This document shows positions 10,780-19,145 of a stretch of 64,000 bases of DNA, one piece after another. Positions within the stretch are counted from its first letter, which is position 1. The number at the start of each line of letters is the position of its first letter. The notes under the pieces are model-generated. The model did not search any database, was not told the origin of the DNA, and saw nothing but the letters and a program-made list of their open reading frames with translations. The stretch spans positions 1,116,001 to 1,180,000 of the forward strand of contig NZ_CAJGYT010000001.1 in NCBI RefSeq assembly GCF_904846035.1. The letters run 5' to 3'. This stretch comes from Psychrobacter aestuarii (GTDB lineage: Bacteria > Pseudomonadota > Gammaproteobacteria > Pseudomonadales > Moraxellaceae). The position numbers were made by a program, and so were the translations under genes.

Positions 10780-10999
10780 AGTCTGGCTTAAAGCCATTAT
10801 CGCTATCATCAATAATCTATCGGCAAAATTGGGTCAAGATAATTACGAATATCTCTATACTGCGTCTCGAATTAGCAAGATTTATCTGATAATATTCAAT
10901 ATCTTACTTATGCCGCTCTTGTTGCGTATGTGGATAAGGATGGCTTCCTTGTTCATTTGCATTTTATGCCCCTCAGTTGAGTGAAGGACACCTAGCATC

Positions 11000-11869
11000 A
11001 TGATCACATCTTTTCGTTTTTCTTACCTCGTGCTTTGTTTGGCTGCCGTTGGTACGCTTACGGCGTGTCAGCCTGCCGAGGATGCAAAAACGACCGCACC
11101 AGAGACGATCAGCACCGATACCGAAGACACCAGCGCAGCGCCCGACGCTGCCCCTGCTGAGGAGACGCCGCCTGTCGAAGCACCTGCCGATACGGCGCTC
11201 GATACCGATGTGTATAAAGACTATGTCCGCTCAATGGACAAGATGCACGAAGAGATGATGATTGCAGCGGACTACAAAGACCCTGATGTTGCCTTTGCCA
11301 AAGGTATGCTGGGGCATCATCGCGGTGCGATTGACATGGCAAAATTGCAGCTCAAATACGGCAGCAACAGCGAGCTGACCGCCCTTGCCCAGCAAGTGAT
11401 TGACACCCAGCAAGGCGAGATTGATATCCTCAAAAAATGGCTCGCCAGCCACTTGGACGCGGTCAATCCTAAGCCTAATACTGAAGCGATGCAGCAAGAC
11501 TACGCCGAGAGCATGCGCATCATGCACTACAGTATGGAACAAGGCATGAGCGACCCGATTCCTGATTTGGCGTTTGCCCGCAGTATGCTCGCGCACCATA
11601 TCGGCGCGATTGAAATGGCAAAATCAGAGCTGCAATACGGTACAGACGATGAGATGCGAGCCTTGGCACAAGACATCATCGACGCGCAGTTAAAAGAAGT
11701 CGCCGACATGCTGTATCTGGTGGCGAAGATTGAATCCGCCTCGCCTGTGGTTGCCGCCGATAATGTTGACCCCAATACCCAAGTTACCAGCGACGATATG
11801 CCTATGGACGAGCACGCCGCACATATGGCAGCAGATGCGGACAGCGACAAGCCCGCAACCGCGCAATAA
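11000..11869 (+). CDS. DUF305 lipoprotein with two DUF305 motifs
   Basis: A 289-residue lipoprotein: signal peptide with lipobox TLTAC at about residues 19-23, then an acidic Ala/Pro/Thr-rich linker to about residue 70. Two homologous four-helix-type segments follow, MLGHHRGAIDMAK (about 101) and MLAHHIGAIEMAK (about 197), each continuing with an ALAQ-I-D-Q-E pattern. DUF305 proteins are periplasmic, ferritin-like in fold and often linked to metal handling, but the function is not settled. The C-terminus is His/Asp/Met-rich (MPMDEHAAHMAADADSD), which could bind metal. AAGGAC lies 15 bases before the ATG, rather far. Confidence 0.82.
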   Translation: MITSFRFSYLVLCLAAVGTLTACQPAEDAKTTAPETISTDTEDTSAAPDAAPAEETPPVEAPADTALDTDVYKDYVRSMDKMHEEMMIAADYKDPDVAFAKGMLGHHRGAIDMAKLQLKYGSNSELTALAQQVIDTQQGEIDILKKWLASHLDAVNPKPNTEAMQQDYAESMRIMHYSMEQGMSDPIPDLAFARSMLAHHIGAIEMAKSELQYGTDDEMRALAQDIIDAQLKEVADMLYLVAKIESASPVVAADNVDPNTQVTSDDMPMDEHAAHMAADADSDKPATAQ

Positions 11870-11874
11870 GTAAT

Positions 11875-11918
11875 GCGTATTGGCAGCCATAAAACAAAGC
11901 GTATTGGCAGCCATAAAA
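11875..11918. repeat. Two 20-bp direct repeats, 24-base period
   Basis: GCGTATTGGCAGCCATAAAA occurs at 11875-11894 and 11899-11918, with a shorter degenerate third unit (GCAACCATAAAAA) near 11931. It sits between the DUF305 stop codon and its terminator. Function unknown. Confidence 0.85.
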
Positions 11919-11941
11919 TCGTAGATGATAGCAACCATAAA

Positions 11942-11978
11942 AAGGCGCAGTGTCATTCTAAACACGGTGCCTTTTTTT
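11942..11978 (+). terminator. Terminator after the DUF305 gene
   Basis: Twelve-position stem AAGGCGCAGTGT / ACACGGTGCCTT with one mismatch and one wobble pair, 8-base loop, then seven Ts. Confidence 0.75.
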
Positions 11979-12000
11979 GCGTTCTAAAGACATATTACCG

Positions 12001-13956
12001 TTATTTTTCTACAGCTTTTGGCGTGTTGTTTAGCGCGCCCAGCCACGTTTTCCACGGCTTTTCTGCCTTGTCGTTGTCATTATTGTTGTCGCTATCGTGG
12101 TGCAAGCTGACATGTTGCCAGACGTTGTCTGTATTGGCGTCCTGCTCGTCTTTTGCGCTACTCGGCAACATATCTACGGTTAAGAGCACATCACGGCGGA
12201 ACAGATGACAGCGAATCGGCGTGTCTCGTTTTGCGGCAGCAAGTTTGCCAAGCGCCTTGCCATCGGCTTTGATGCCATCGACCGCAATCAATACGTCTTT
12301 TGCTGAGATGCCCGCTTTTGCGGCGGCGCTGGCGCGTAATACACGATTGATGCTCAAGCCCGCTTGCCCCGCGCTGTAGCGCATGCCAAATGGCGCATCG
12401 CTGTGCTGCTTGCTGTTATCAAGGCGCAGCTCAATGCCCTGTTCGCTGAGCAGTTCGGCTAAGGGCAATTCTTCCACGCCATTGACATAACGGCGCTCAA
12501 AGTCGTCCCACACACGGCGCGGCATAAACTGCGCCACCACATCGCCCATATCCGCGCTGTGCATGCCGATGCGCTTATTGTCATTGGCTTTGGCACGCGC
12601 ATAAAACGCCTTGACCACATCAAACAGACGATAGCGCCCGCCACTTTCTTTTAACAAGGTTAAGTCCAAGCACAGCGCCACCAGTGCGCCTTTGTTGTAG
12701 TAGCTGATGCCCGCATTGGCGGTGTTTTCGTCGCTGCGATACAGCTTAATCCACGCATCAAAGCTTGACTCCGCGACACTTTGGTACTGACGTCCTGCGG
12801 TTTGATAGTAGCGGCTGATTTGCCCCGTTAGCAGTTTTAAATAGCTGTCTTTGTCAATCACGCCCGAGGCTTGCAGCATAAAGTCATCAATATATGAGGT
12901 AAAGCCTTCAAACACCCACAACAGCGGGGTAAAAGCCTCTTGGCGCAAATCGACATTCAGCATCACATCAGGGCGCACCGTCTTGACCCACCACGCATGA
13001 AAATACTCATGACTGCATAAGCCTAAAAAGCGCTGATAGTCCTCGCTTGGCAGCTCAGGCTCATTGGCACTCGGCAAGTCGGCACGCGGGGTAATGAGGC
13101 TCGTCGAGTTGATATGCTCCAGCCCGCCGTAGTCCTGCCCACTGGCGTAGGTCATGAAGGTGTAATCGCTAAATGGTGCATCGCCCAGCCAGTTCACATA
13201 GCTTTGGCAAATTTGCATCACGTCTTGTTGCAGGCGTCCCAGATTGGCATGGTGCGTGCCTGAGAGATAAAAATGATGCGCCAGCGTCTGATGGCTATTG
13301 TCCTGAACAATAAAGTCAAAGCGGTCTTGGTACGCCAGCTCAAACGGATGGTCAAGCAGCGTGTCATAGTCAGGCGCGTGCAGCTGGTAGGCGTGGCGCG
13401 CATCGCTATGGATATGCGTGGCGGGCAATCCACATGCCAAATGCAGTGCTTTATCCGCAACCGCTGCTTGCTGTACAAAGGCGCTGGGCACAAGTAAGGT
13501 CACTTGTATCGGCTGCGCCTCTTGCCCTGCGACCGCGAGCGTCAATGACGTAAAATTGCCATACAGGCGCTCTTGGTCAACGTAGGCGGTGCGTACCGAC
13601 AAGTCATAGCAATACACCTCATAGCACACGCACACGCACTCGCCCGCTTTGATAGTGGGCAGCTGCCATGTGTGCTTGTCGATTTTTTGCGCGCGCTGTA
13701 GTTTGTTTTGCTTATCTTCCTTATCTGATTCGCTGTGATACTGCACGCTGGTGATGTTACGCGCAAACTCGCGCATTAGATAGCTGCCCGGTATCCATGC
13801 GGGCAGCCACAAGGTCGGCGCGTCTGTCGTCGCCTCAAAGCGGACGGTGATGTCGACGATATGCTCATAAAAGCGCGCAAAGTCGAGGTGATAGCTCACT
13901 TTTACGTGGCTGTCGTGTTCGGTGTATTCTGTTTGTTGTGGGTCAATGTGGCTCAT
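12001..13956 (-). CDS. M61-family glycyl aminopeptidase-like protease with PDZ domain
   Basis: About 651 residues of the M61 family. The N-terminal beta domain begins VSYHLDFARFYEHIVDI. The zinc site HEYFHAWW (HEXXH) and the downstream glutamate in FEGFTSYIDDF are both present, so the enzyme should be active. A PDZ-like domain lies near the C-terminus (GLSINRVLRASAAAKAGI, DVLIAVDG). Family members are aminopeptidases preferring N-terminal glycine or alanine. No signal peptide is visible from the chosen start, so it is probably cytoplasmic. ATG at 13956 has AAGGGG seven bases upstream and was preferred to the in-frame start at 14037. Confidence 0.88.
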   Translation of the reverse strand: MSHIDPQQTEYTEHDSHVKVSYHLDFARFYEHIVDITVRFEATTDAPTLWLPAWIPGSYLMREFARNITSVQYHSESDKEDKQNKLQRAQKIDKHTWQLPTIKAGECVCVCYEVYCYDLSVRTAYVDQERLYGNFTSLTLAVAGQEAQPIQVTLLVPSAFVQQAAVADKALHLACGLPATHIHSDARHAYQLHAPDYDTLLDHPFELAYQDRFDFIVQDNSHQTLAHHFYLSGTHHANLGRLQQDVMQICQSYVNWLGDAPFSDYTFMTYASGQDYGGLEHINSTSLITPRADLPSANEPELPSEDYQRFLGLCSHEYFHAWWVKTVRPDVMLNVDLRQEAFTPLLWVFEGFTSYIDDFMLQASGVIDKDSYLKLLTGQISRYYQTAGRQYQSVAESSFDAWIKLYRSDENTANAGISYYNKGALVALCLDLTLLKESGGRYRLFDVVKAFYARAKANDNKRIGMHSADMGDVVAQFMPRRVWDDFERRYVNGVEELPLAELLSEQGIELRLDNSKQHSDAPFGMRYSAGQAGLSINRVLRASAAAKAGISAKDVLIAVDGIKADGKALGKLAAAKRDTPIRCHLFRRDVLLTVDMLPSSAKDEQDANTDNVWQHVSLHHDSDNNNDNDKAEKPWKTWLGALNNTPKAVEK

Positions 13957-14061
13957 AAGTCCCCTTGTTGTGTTTTTTATAAATAAATGCGGTTGCTTTA
14001 ATCCGTGCTCATGGTCTGTGCCATAAGCGACAGTCAAGTTAATTCAAAAATGGTACAGCGA

Positions 14062-14129
14062 GATTAAACACTATTTTTTGCAGCCTCTGGAGACGAAGTC
14101 ACAGCAAGCAAGAAAAATAGTGTTTAATC
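14062..14129. repeat. 17-bp perfect inverted repeat with 34-base loop
   Basis: GATTAAACACTATTTTT at 14062-14078 is exactly inverted at 14113-14129; pairing can extend inward with GC pairs (TTTGC/GCAAG, one bulge). Too long and with too large a loop for an ordinary terminator, and no T run follows. It could be an untranslated RNA stem, a MITE-like element or a protein site. No second copy was noticed in the window. Confidence 0.7.
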
Positions 14130-14455
14130 GACCGTCTGTCTTATGCTATATCAATTTTATTTAGGCGCTACTGTGACACCGCGTTACCTATACCATAAGG
14201 CGTCTTGTTATATTTACCAAGTCGTTCGTGCGGTTATTGGCGTTATCTTGAGATTAGCGCAGCAAAAGCACGCCAATAATAAGGCGTTGTTGGTTTTTTA
14301 TGCGTTATTTAACCGCTATACGTGTTGTCTGTTGGGCGCTTTACAGAAAATTGGGCACAATTGCGTTTTTTTATCCTTTTTTGCCTTGAAAGTTATTCTC
14401 GTCATCTCAATTAAATACGCTAACTGCTAAAGTTACTTTAATAAACTGATGATAA

Positions 14456-14485
14456 TTGACTGATGATACCGCTTTTGGCTATTGA
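14456..14485 (+). promoter_or_regulatory. Possible sigma70 promoter of the SlyD-type gene
   Basis: TTGACT, 18 bases, TATTGA, about 55-60 bases before the ATG at 14549. The -35 is close to consensus; the -10 is weaker. Confidence 0.4.
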
Positions 14486-14548
14486 ATTGGCTTTTTTAGG
14501 TTTATTGCATTATTACCCTAGTTTTTCACAAAATATTTAGGATAAATT

Positions 14549-15034
14549 ATGACTACTATCGCAAAAGACACCGCTGTAAAGTTCAACTACACTTTGACTG
14601 ACGACGAAGGCACCGTGATTGACCAATCGCCAGAAGGTCAGCCACTAGCGTACCTACACGGTCACCAAAACATCATCCCAGGTCTAGAGCAGCAACTAGA
14701 AGGCAAATCAGCTGGCGAAAAACTAAAAGCCGTTGTTGAGCCTGCAGATGCGTACGGCGAGCGCCAAGACCAAGCGGTACAGCGCGTACCACGTGAAAAC
14801 TTCCAAGGCGTTGACGACATCCAGCCTGGCATGCAGTTCCAGTCAGAAGCGGGCGGTCAAGTGATGCTGGTTACCGTTACTGACGTTAACGATCAAGAAG
14901 TTACTGTTGATGCGAACCACCCACTTGCTGGCAAGCGTTTAACCTTTGACGTTGAAATCCAAGAAGTTCGCGCAGCGACTGAAGACGAGCTAAACCATGG
15001 TCACGTCCATGGCGTAGGCGGCGTTGAGCACTAA
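14549..15034 (+). CDS. slyD: FKBP-type peptidyl-prolyl isomerase, SlyD-like
   Basis: A 161-residue cytoplasmic FKBP of the SlyD/FkpB class. The FKBP fold is split as in SlyD: YTLTDDEGTVIDQSPEGQPLAYLHG (residues 15-40, in parts) and IIPGLEQQLEGKSAGE flank an inserted IF chaperone domain (about 70-125) starting at AYGERQ. It should catalyse proline isomerisation and act as a folding helper. The C-terminus has only a few histidines (HGHVHG...EH), far shorter than the metal-binding tail of E. coli SlyD, so nickel storage is doubtful. TAGGAT precedes the ATG; codon use is strongly biased, suggesting high expression. Confidence 0.9.
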   Translation: MTTIAKDTAVKFNYTLTDDEGTVIDQSPEGQPLAYLHGHQNIIPGLEQQLEGKSAGEKLKAVVEPADAYGERQDQAVQRVPRENFQGVDDIQPGMQFQSEAGGQVMLVTVTDVNDQEVTVDANHPLAGKRLTFDVEIQEVRAATEDELNHGHVHGVGGVEH

Positions 15035-15084
15035 TTGCGCCGATGCGGCTTTGGCAGCGCTTGTAGACGATTGCCAAAGACCAT

Positions 15085-15119
15085 AAAAAAAGCCAGTGAA
15101 TCGTCACTGGCTTTTTTTT
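15085..15119 (+). terminator. Terminator after the SlyD-type gene
   Basis: Fourteen-pair perfect stem around AAGCCAGTGA / TCACTGGCTT with a 5-base loop and a run of Ts. Confidence 0.9.
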
Positions 15120-15160
15120 GTGCGCGGGTTTTGTGTTCTGCTTTATCTAAAGTGAAAGAT

Positions 15161-15204
15161 AAAAAAAGACCGCTCAACGGTTATTATACATAACCATTAA
15201 GCGG
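15161..15204 (-). terminator. Terminator after prc
   Basis: On the minus strand an imperfect 15-position stem (CCGCTTAATGGTTAT / ATAACCGTTGAGCGG) is followed by TCTTTTTTT. It lies 40 bases past the prc stop. Confidence 0.75.
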
Positions 15205-15241
15205 CGCTTTTCTGACAATTTTTATCTGTATAACGTAGCTA

Positions 15242-17443
15242 TTAAGGGTTCATATCCTTACGCGGGCTGGCACTGAGCATCAGATACGCCGCTTCTTTGA
15301 CGTACGCCTCATCTTCTGGCAGCTCAGGGCGTTCGTTTTTCTTCATCTGGCTGCGCTCTTCAAACTTGGCATCAATCGCCGCTTGATAGGTGTTCCAATT
15401 GGCATACGGGCGCTCGCCTGTCGCGATTTGGCGCTTGTTTTCCGCTTCTAGCGTACGCTGCTCAACCAGCTTCATCTTTTTACGGCGACTGTTGATGTCG
15501 AGCAAGATAGGCTTTTTCTCATCTTCCATATCGCGAATGTCATTCAGCGCTGATAGGTAGACGAATTGCGGGTTTTGCTGCTGGCGAATTTTTGACTGCT
15601 GGTTTAAGGTCGCCAGCGTGGTTGCGCCAAATTTACCTTCAGGCTTGTAGGCGGCGGTGCGGATGGTATCCCACGGCAAGGCGTGCTTTTGCGCGCGCTC
15701 ACCAAAGGTCGCGTCATCATAAATGTTGACCATCGACACATCAGGCACGACGCCTTTATTTTGCGTACTGCCGCCTGTGATGCGGTAGAATTTACGCTGC
15801 GTCAAGGTCGCTGAGCCAAGCGCTAGGTTATCGAGCTGAATCTGCGCTGAGCCTTTGCCTGTGGTGGTGTTGCCCACGACCAGACCGCGACCGTAATCTT
15901 GGATGGCAGCGGCAAAGATTTCACTGGCTGACGCTGAGGCAAGGTTGGTCAAGACCACCATTTTGCCATCATACAGCTGCTTGCCGCCATCGTCATCACG
16001 GTAGACTTGTACATTACCGCGGTTGTCACGAATCTGTACCAATGGCCCTTCTTTAACGAACAGTCCCAGCATTTTTGCCACTTCATCGAGTGAGCCGCCT
16101 GGGTTGTTGCGCAAGTCCACGACCAGCCCATCAATGTTTTCTTTATTTAACGCTTCAAGGGCGCGCTCGGTATCGACGCTCACGCTGCGATAGTCCTCAC
16201 CGTTGCGGCGGGCGCGGTAGTTGAGATAAAAACTGGGAATCTCAAGTACACCAATGCGCTGGGTCGACTTGTCACCATCAGGACGCTGTACGTTGATCAC
16301 GCGGTGGGTGACGCCCGCTTCTTCTTGTTCAATGATGTCGCGGATGACAGTCACAGTACGCGCGCTGGCTTCGGGCGCGTTGGGCTGACGCAGTTTCAAG
16401 GTGACGGGCGTGCCGCGCTTACCACGAATCAGACCGACGATTTCACGCGTTGACCAGCCGACCACATCGGTCATGTTTTTACCGTCTTTGGCAATACCGA
16501 TAATTAAATCATTGGGCTTAATCTGTCCGCTTTTTGCCGCAGGACCACCGTCGACCAAGGTGGCAACACTGGTGTAATCGGGGTTTTTGCGGTCAGGACG
16601 GATAGACACGCCAATACCTTCAAGCTGTAGGCTCGATTGAATCTGCAGCTCGGTCGCCTGAATGGGCGCGTAGTAGTTGCTGTGCGGGTCGTAGGTCAGC
16701 GTGGCGGTATTTAATACCGTTTCCATGATTTCATCATCAGTGATGCGGTTTAACTGCTCGTGTTGACGGGTCAGACGATTGAGCAAAATCTCACTGGGGC
16801 TGCGCTTGTCATTGCGCACCAAGTCTTGACCACGGGCGATGTCAGGATTGTCTAGGAATACCTGCTCTTTCGCTTTTTCGTCTTCTTGACCTAGGGTGAT
16901 GCTGATGAGCTGAAACTGCACTTGGCGCGTCCAGTAGTCGCGCTGTGATTTTTTGGTTTTAAAATGCGGTAGCTTTTCACGGTCAAGGACAATGCTCTTG
17001 TCCGTGGTCAAATCAAGGTCAGTCTTTAACAGCTTGCCCGCCAAATCAAAATATTCGTTAGAGCGGGTGCGATAGCGCTCAAAGATATCCACGCCTGCTG
17101 AGAGGTCGCCACGTTTTAGGCGCTCACCAAAGTTGTCGCCGTATTTGCGCTGGAACTCATCGACGTCCGATTGCAAAAATAAGCTGTGATTGGGGTCGAG
17201 ATTGTCGATATACATCGACAGAATTTCGCGCCCCATTTTGGTATCTAGCGGCTGGTTAAGATAATGACTGCGGTCGAGTAAGGCTGCAACTTGCCGCGCG
17301 GTGGCTTTTTGTTCTGGGGTGGCGGCAAAGCCTTCGGTATTGGTGTTGGCAACCGCCGTCCCATAGCTTTGAGTAAGAATCACGCCAGCGATACCTATTG
17401 ACGCTGCGCTAAGTAACCACTGTGCAGGTTGTTTTTTCATCAT
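15242..17443 (-). CDS. prc: Tail-specific (C-terminal processing) protease Prc
   Basis: About 733 residues, S41 family, periplasmic. An N-terminal signal-like hydrophobic stretch (LLSAASIGIAGVILT) precedes the N-terminal domain. A PDZ domain (about 225-330) begins GIGVSIRP and includes VDGGPAAKSGQIKPNDLI. The serine-lysine catalytic dyad lies in ASASEIFAAAI and TTTGKGSAQ (about 495-530). A C-terminal DUF3340-type region follows. In related bacteria Prc degrades misfolded periplasmic proteins and trims penicillin-binding protein 3 and murein endopeptidases. The ATG at 17443 with TAGG upstream is preferred to a GTG two codons earlier. Confidence 0.93.
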   Translation of the reverse strand: MMKKQPAQWLLSAASIGIAGVILTQSYGTAVANTNTEGFAATPEQKATARQVAALLDRSHYLNQPLDTKMGREILSMYIDNLDPNHSLFLQSDVDEFQRKYGDNFGERLKRGDLSAGVDIFERYRTRSNEYFDLAGKLLKTDLDLTTDKSIVLDREKLPHFKTKKSQRDYWTRQVQFQLISITLGQEDEKAKEQVFLDNPDIARGQDLVRNDKRSPSEILLNRLTRQHEQLNRITDDEIMETVLNTATLTYDPHSNYYAPIQATELQIQSSLQLEGIGVSIRPDRKNPDYTSVATLVDGGPAAKSGQIKPNDLIIGIAKDGKNMTDVVGWSTREIVGLIRGKRGTPVTLKLRQPNAPEASARTVTVIRDIIEQEEAGVTHRVINVQRPDGDKSTQRIGVLEIPSFYLNYRARRNGEDYRSVSVDTERALEALNKENIDGLVVDLRNNPGGSLDEVAKMLGLFVKEGPLVQIRDNRGNVQVYRDDDGGKQLYDGKMVVLTNLASASASEIFAAAIQDYGRGLVVGNTTTGKGSAQIQLDNLALGSATLTQRKFYRITGGSTQNKGVVPDVSMVNIYDDATFGERAQKHALPWDTIRTAAYKPEGKFGATTLATLNQQSKIRQQQNPQFVYLSALNDIRDMEDEKKPILLDINSRRKKMKLVEQRTLEAENKRQIATGERPYANWNTYQAAIDAKFEERSQMKKNERPELPEDEAYVKEAAYLMLSASPRKDMNP

Positions 17444-17755
17444 ATACACCTAATCGTCTGATAAATATCTGTCAACAAAAAACACTCTATACTAGCATGA
17501 GTGCTGTTTAAAAACTGTCTCAAACTGTATAAACAACCTTACGCCGCCCTGTGTCTGGCGTTTGTGTATCAGCGCGCGCTTGATATGCCAACCAGTCTTG
17601 CGCAAGACACATCGTATGCACCTTGTTAATAAGGCGGTCGGCATCGGTTGTGGTTTTTTGTGGCAATGGTATCATCAAGGTTTTATCTGACTAAGGTGCG
17701 CAACATTGCCGCCTTAGAGCCGTCATCACGGCACACCTGATTTTGGAGAGTAGGC
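17444..17755. other. Divergent intergenic region prc-nagZ
   Basis: About 310 bases between divergent genes, expected to hold both promoters. No RNA gene or clear hairpin seen. Confidence 0.5.
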
Positions 17756-18823
17756 ATGTACGGCGTTTTAATGATTGATATTGGCAACACCACCTTAAAC
17801 GCAGAAGACGTGAGCCTAATACAGCAGGCACAAGTCGGCGGGGTGATTTTGTTTGCGCGAAACGTCGAGGATGCTGCGCAAGTCCGCGCCCTATGTGACA
17901 GCATCCGCAGGCACAATCCTGATATCTTAATCGGTGTCGATCAAGAAGGCGGCCGCGTGGCGCGCTTGCGTGAGGGCTTTACCAAACTGCCTGCCATGGG
18001 ACGCTTGGGCGAGCTGTTCGACCGCGAGCCAAGCCGTGCACTGAGCCTTGCTTATGATTGCGGTTATGTCTTGGCAGCTGAAGTATTGGCGGCGGGTATT
18101 GATGTCAGCTTTGCCCCTGTGCTCGACCGCGACGGCATCAGCCAAGTGATTGGCGACCGCAGCTTTCATCAAGACCCACAAGCGATTGTCTCATTAGCGA
18201 CCCAGCTAATGCGCGGTATGAAAGACGCGGGCATGGCGACCACAGGCAAGCACTTTCCTGGACACGGCGGCTGCGCGCCCGACTCGCACGTGGCAGAAGC
18301 CATCGATGACCGACCGTTTGATGAGATTATGGCAAAAGAAATGCAGCCCTTTGTGCAAACCATGCCGTGGCTGGATGCGGTGATGCCCGCGCACGTTATT
18401 TTCTCAGAGGTCGATGACCAGCCAGCAGGGTTTTCAAAGATTTGGCTAAAAGACATTTTGCGCAAAAAAATGGGCTTTGATGGCGTGATATTCTCAGATG
18501 ATTTGTCCATGGCGGGCGCACAGGCAGCAGGCGATATCGGGCAACGGGTGAGCGCCGCGATAAAGGCAGGCTGTGATATGGCGCTCGTGTGTAATGACCG
18601 CATCGCCGCCCATGATGCTGCCCTCGCAGCACAAGAGCTACCCTACCCCAAACAATCACGCATCAAGCAGATGTGCGGCAAAATTCCCATGTGGCAAGGC
18701 AGCTTAGAAGAAACCTGCGCGCAGTTTACGCATTGGCAAGAGGCAAAATCACGTGTTACTGAAGCGTTCTTTGGTGAGGCGAATGGTGCTGCTGTCGGGG
18801 TCGATCCGACGCGTTATAAATGA
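17756..18823 (+). CDS. nagZ: Beta-N-acetylglucosaminidase NagZ
   Basis: A 355-residue GH3 cytoplasmic enzyme that removes GlcNAc from recycled muropeptides, so feeding peptidoglycan recycling. The NagZ catalytic loop KHFPGHG....SH is present (KHFPGHGGCAPDSH, about 164-177), and the nucleophile aspartate lies in VIFSDDLSMAGA (about 244). GVDQEGGRVARL (about 60) is also typical. Slightly longer than the 340-residue norm. A GGAGAGTAGG site directly precedes the ATG. It is the last core gene before the accessory T6SS island. Confidence 0.94.
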   Translation: MYGVLMIDIGNTTLNAEDVSLIQQAQVGGVILFARNVEDAAQVRALCDSIRRHNPDILIGVDQEGGRVARLREGFTKLPAMGRLGELFDREPSRALSLAYDCGYVLAAEVLAAGIDVSFAPVLDRDGISQVIGDRSFHQDPQAIVSLATQLMRGMKDAGMATTGKHFPGHGGCAPDSHVAEAIDDRPFDEIMAKEMQPFVQTMPWLDAVMPAHVIFSEVDDQPAGFSKIWLKDILRKKMGFDGVIFSDDLSMAGAQAAGDIGQRVSAAIKAGCDMALVCNDRIAAHDAALAAQELPYPKQSRIKQMCGKIPMWQGSLEETCAQFTHWQEAKSRVTEAFFGEANGAAVGVDPTRYK

Positions 18824-18852
18824 GGTTTGATATAACAAATGAGTTGAGTTTT

Positions 18853-18877
18853 TATAGGCATCTATTAGATGCCTATA
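18853..18877. repeat. Palindrome at the edge of the IS remnant
   Basis: TATAGGCATC - TATTA - GATGCCTATA, a perfect 10-bp stem with 5-base loop, about 30 bases after nagZ and directly next to the IS256-type terminal repeat. No T run follows on the plus strand, so a terminator role is uncertain; it may be a hairpin target chosen by the insertion element. Confidence 0.7.
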
Positions 18878-18878
18878 A

Positions 18879-19137
18879 GAGAGCATCGCAGATTCTGTGT
18901 AATTACCCTTTAGATTGAGTGTCTGTTGATACGTTCATCAAACATAATCATAAAGCGATTAAGAGCAGACGTCCAGTTACGGATTGGCGTCGACCATTTT
19001 TCAGATACTTGCTGTGTTGCTAAATACACCACTTTAAAAGCAGCTTGATCAGAGGGTGGATAACTTGCGTTTATCCACTGTCGTCCGAATTAAGCTGTTT
19101 AAAGATTAGATACCATTGGTGGTATAAATCGCTTTGC
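18879..19137 (-). mobile_element. Degenerate IS256-family remnant (right end)
   Basis: The remnant of an insertion sequence: minus-strand transposase 3' end (see the pseudogene entry) followed by a terminal sequence whose outer end at 18879 reads GAGAGCATCGCAGATTCTGT on the plus strand, continuing TGTAATTACCC. This resembles terminal repeats of IS256-family elements, which contain TTACACAGAA and end in CTCTC-like bases. The other end and most of the transposase are missing. Confidence 0.7.
18910..19136 (-). pseudogene. IS256-family (mutator-type) transposase, C-terminal fragment
   Basis: Reading the minus strand, KAIYTTNGI-stop-SLNSLIR is followed after a frame change by QWINASYPPSDQAAFKVVY, LATQQVSEKWSTPIRNW and TSALNRFMIMFDERINRHSI then TAA at 18912-18910. 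This is the conserved end of IS256 transposases (AIYTTNAIESLN ... LYLA ... KKW...RNW). The glutamate of IESLN has become a stop codon and at least one frameshift is present, so it is dead. The fragment begins directly after the stop codon of the neighbouring lipoprotein gene, suggesting the element was cut by the event that brought that gene in, or by deletion. Confidence 0.85.
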
Positions 19138-19145
19138 TATTTGAT

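Larger units (their letters stand above)
13957..14548. other. Long intergenic region with a hairpin
   Basis: About 590 bases between the divergent M61 and SlyD-type genes. It contains the 17-bp inverted repeat listed separately and the probable slyD promoter. A 95-codon open frame (14143-14430) has no ribosome binding site, Cys/Tyr-rich composition and no recognisable family, so it was not called. Confidence 0.6.

Noticed and set aside
14143..14430. 95-codon open frame in the M61-slyD gap
   Set aside because: No ribosome binding site, Cys/Tyr-rich composition, and no recognisable domain.
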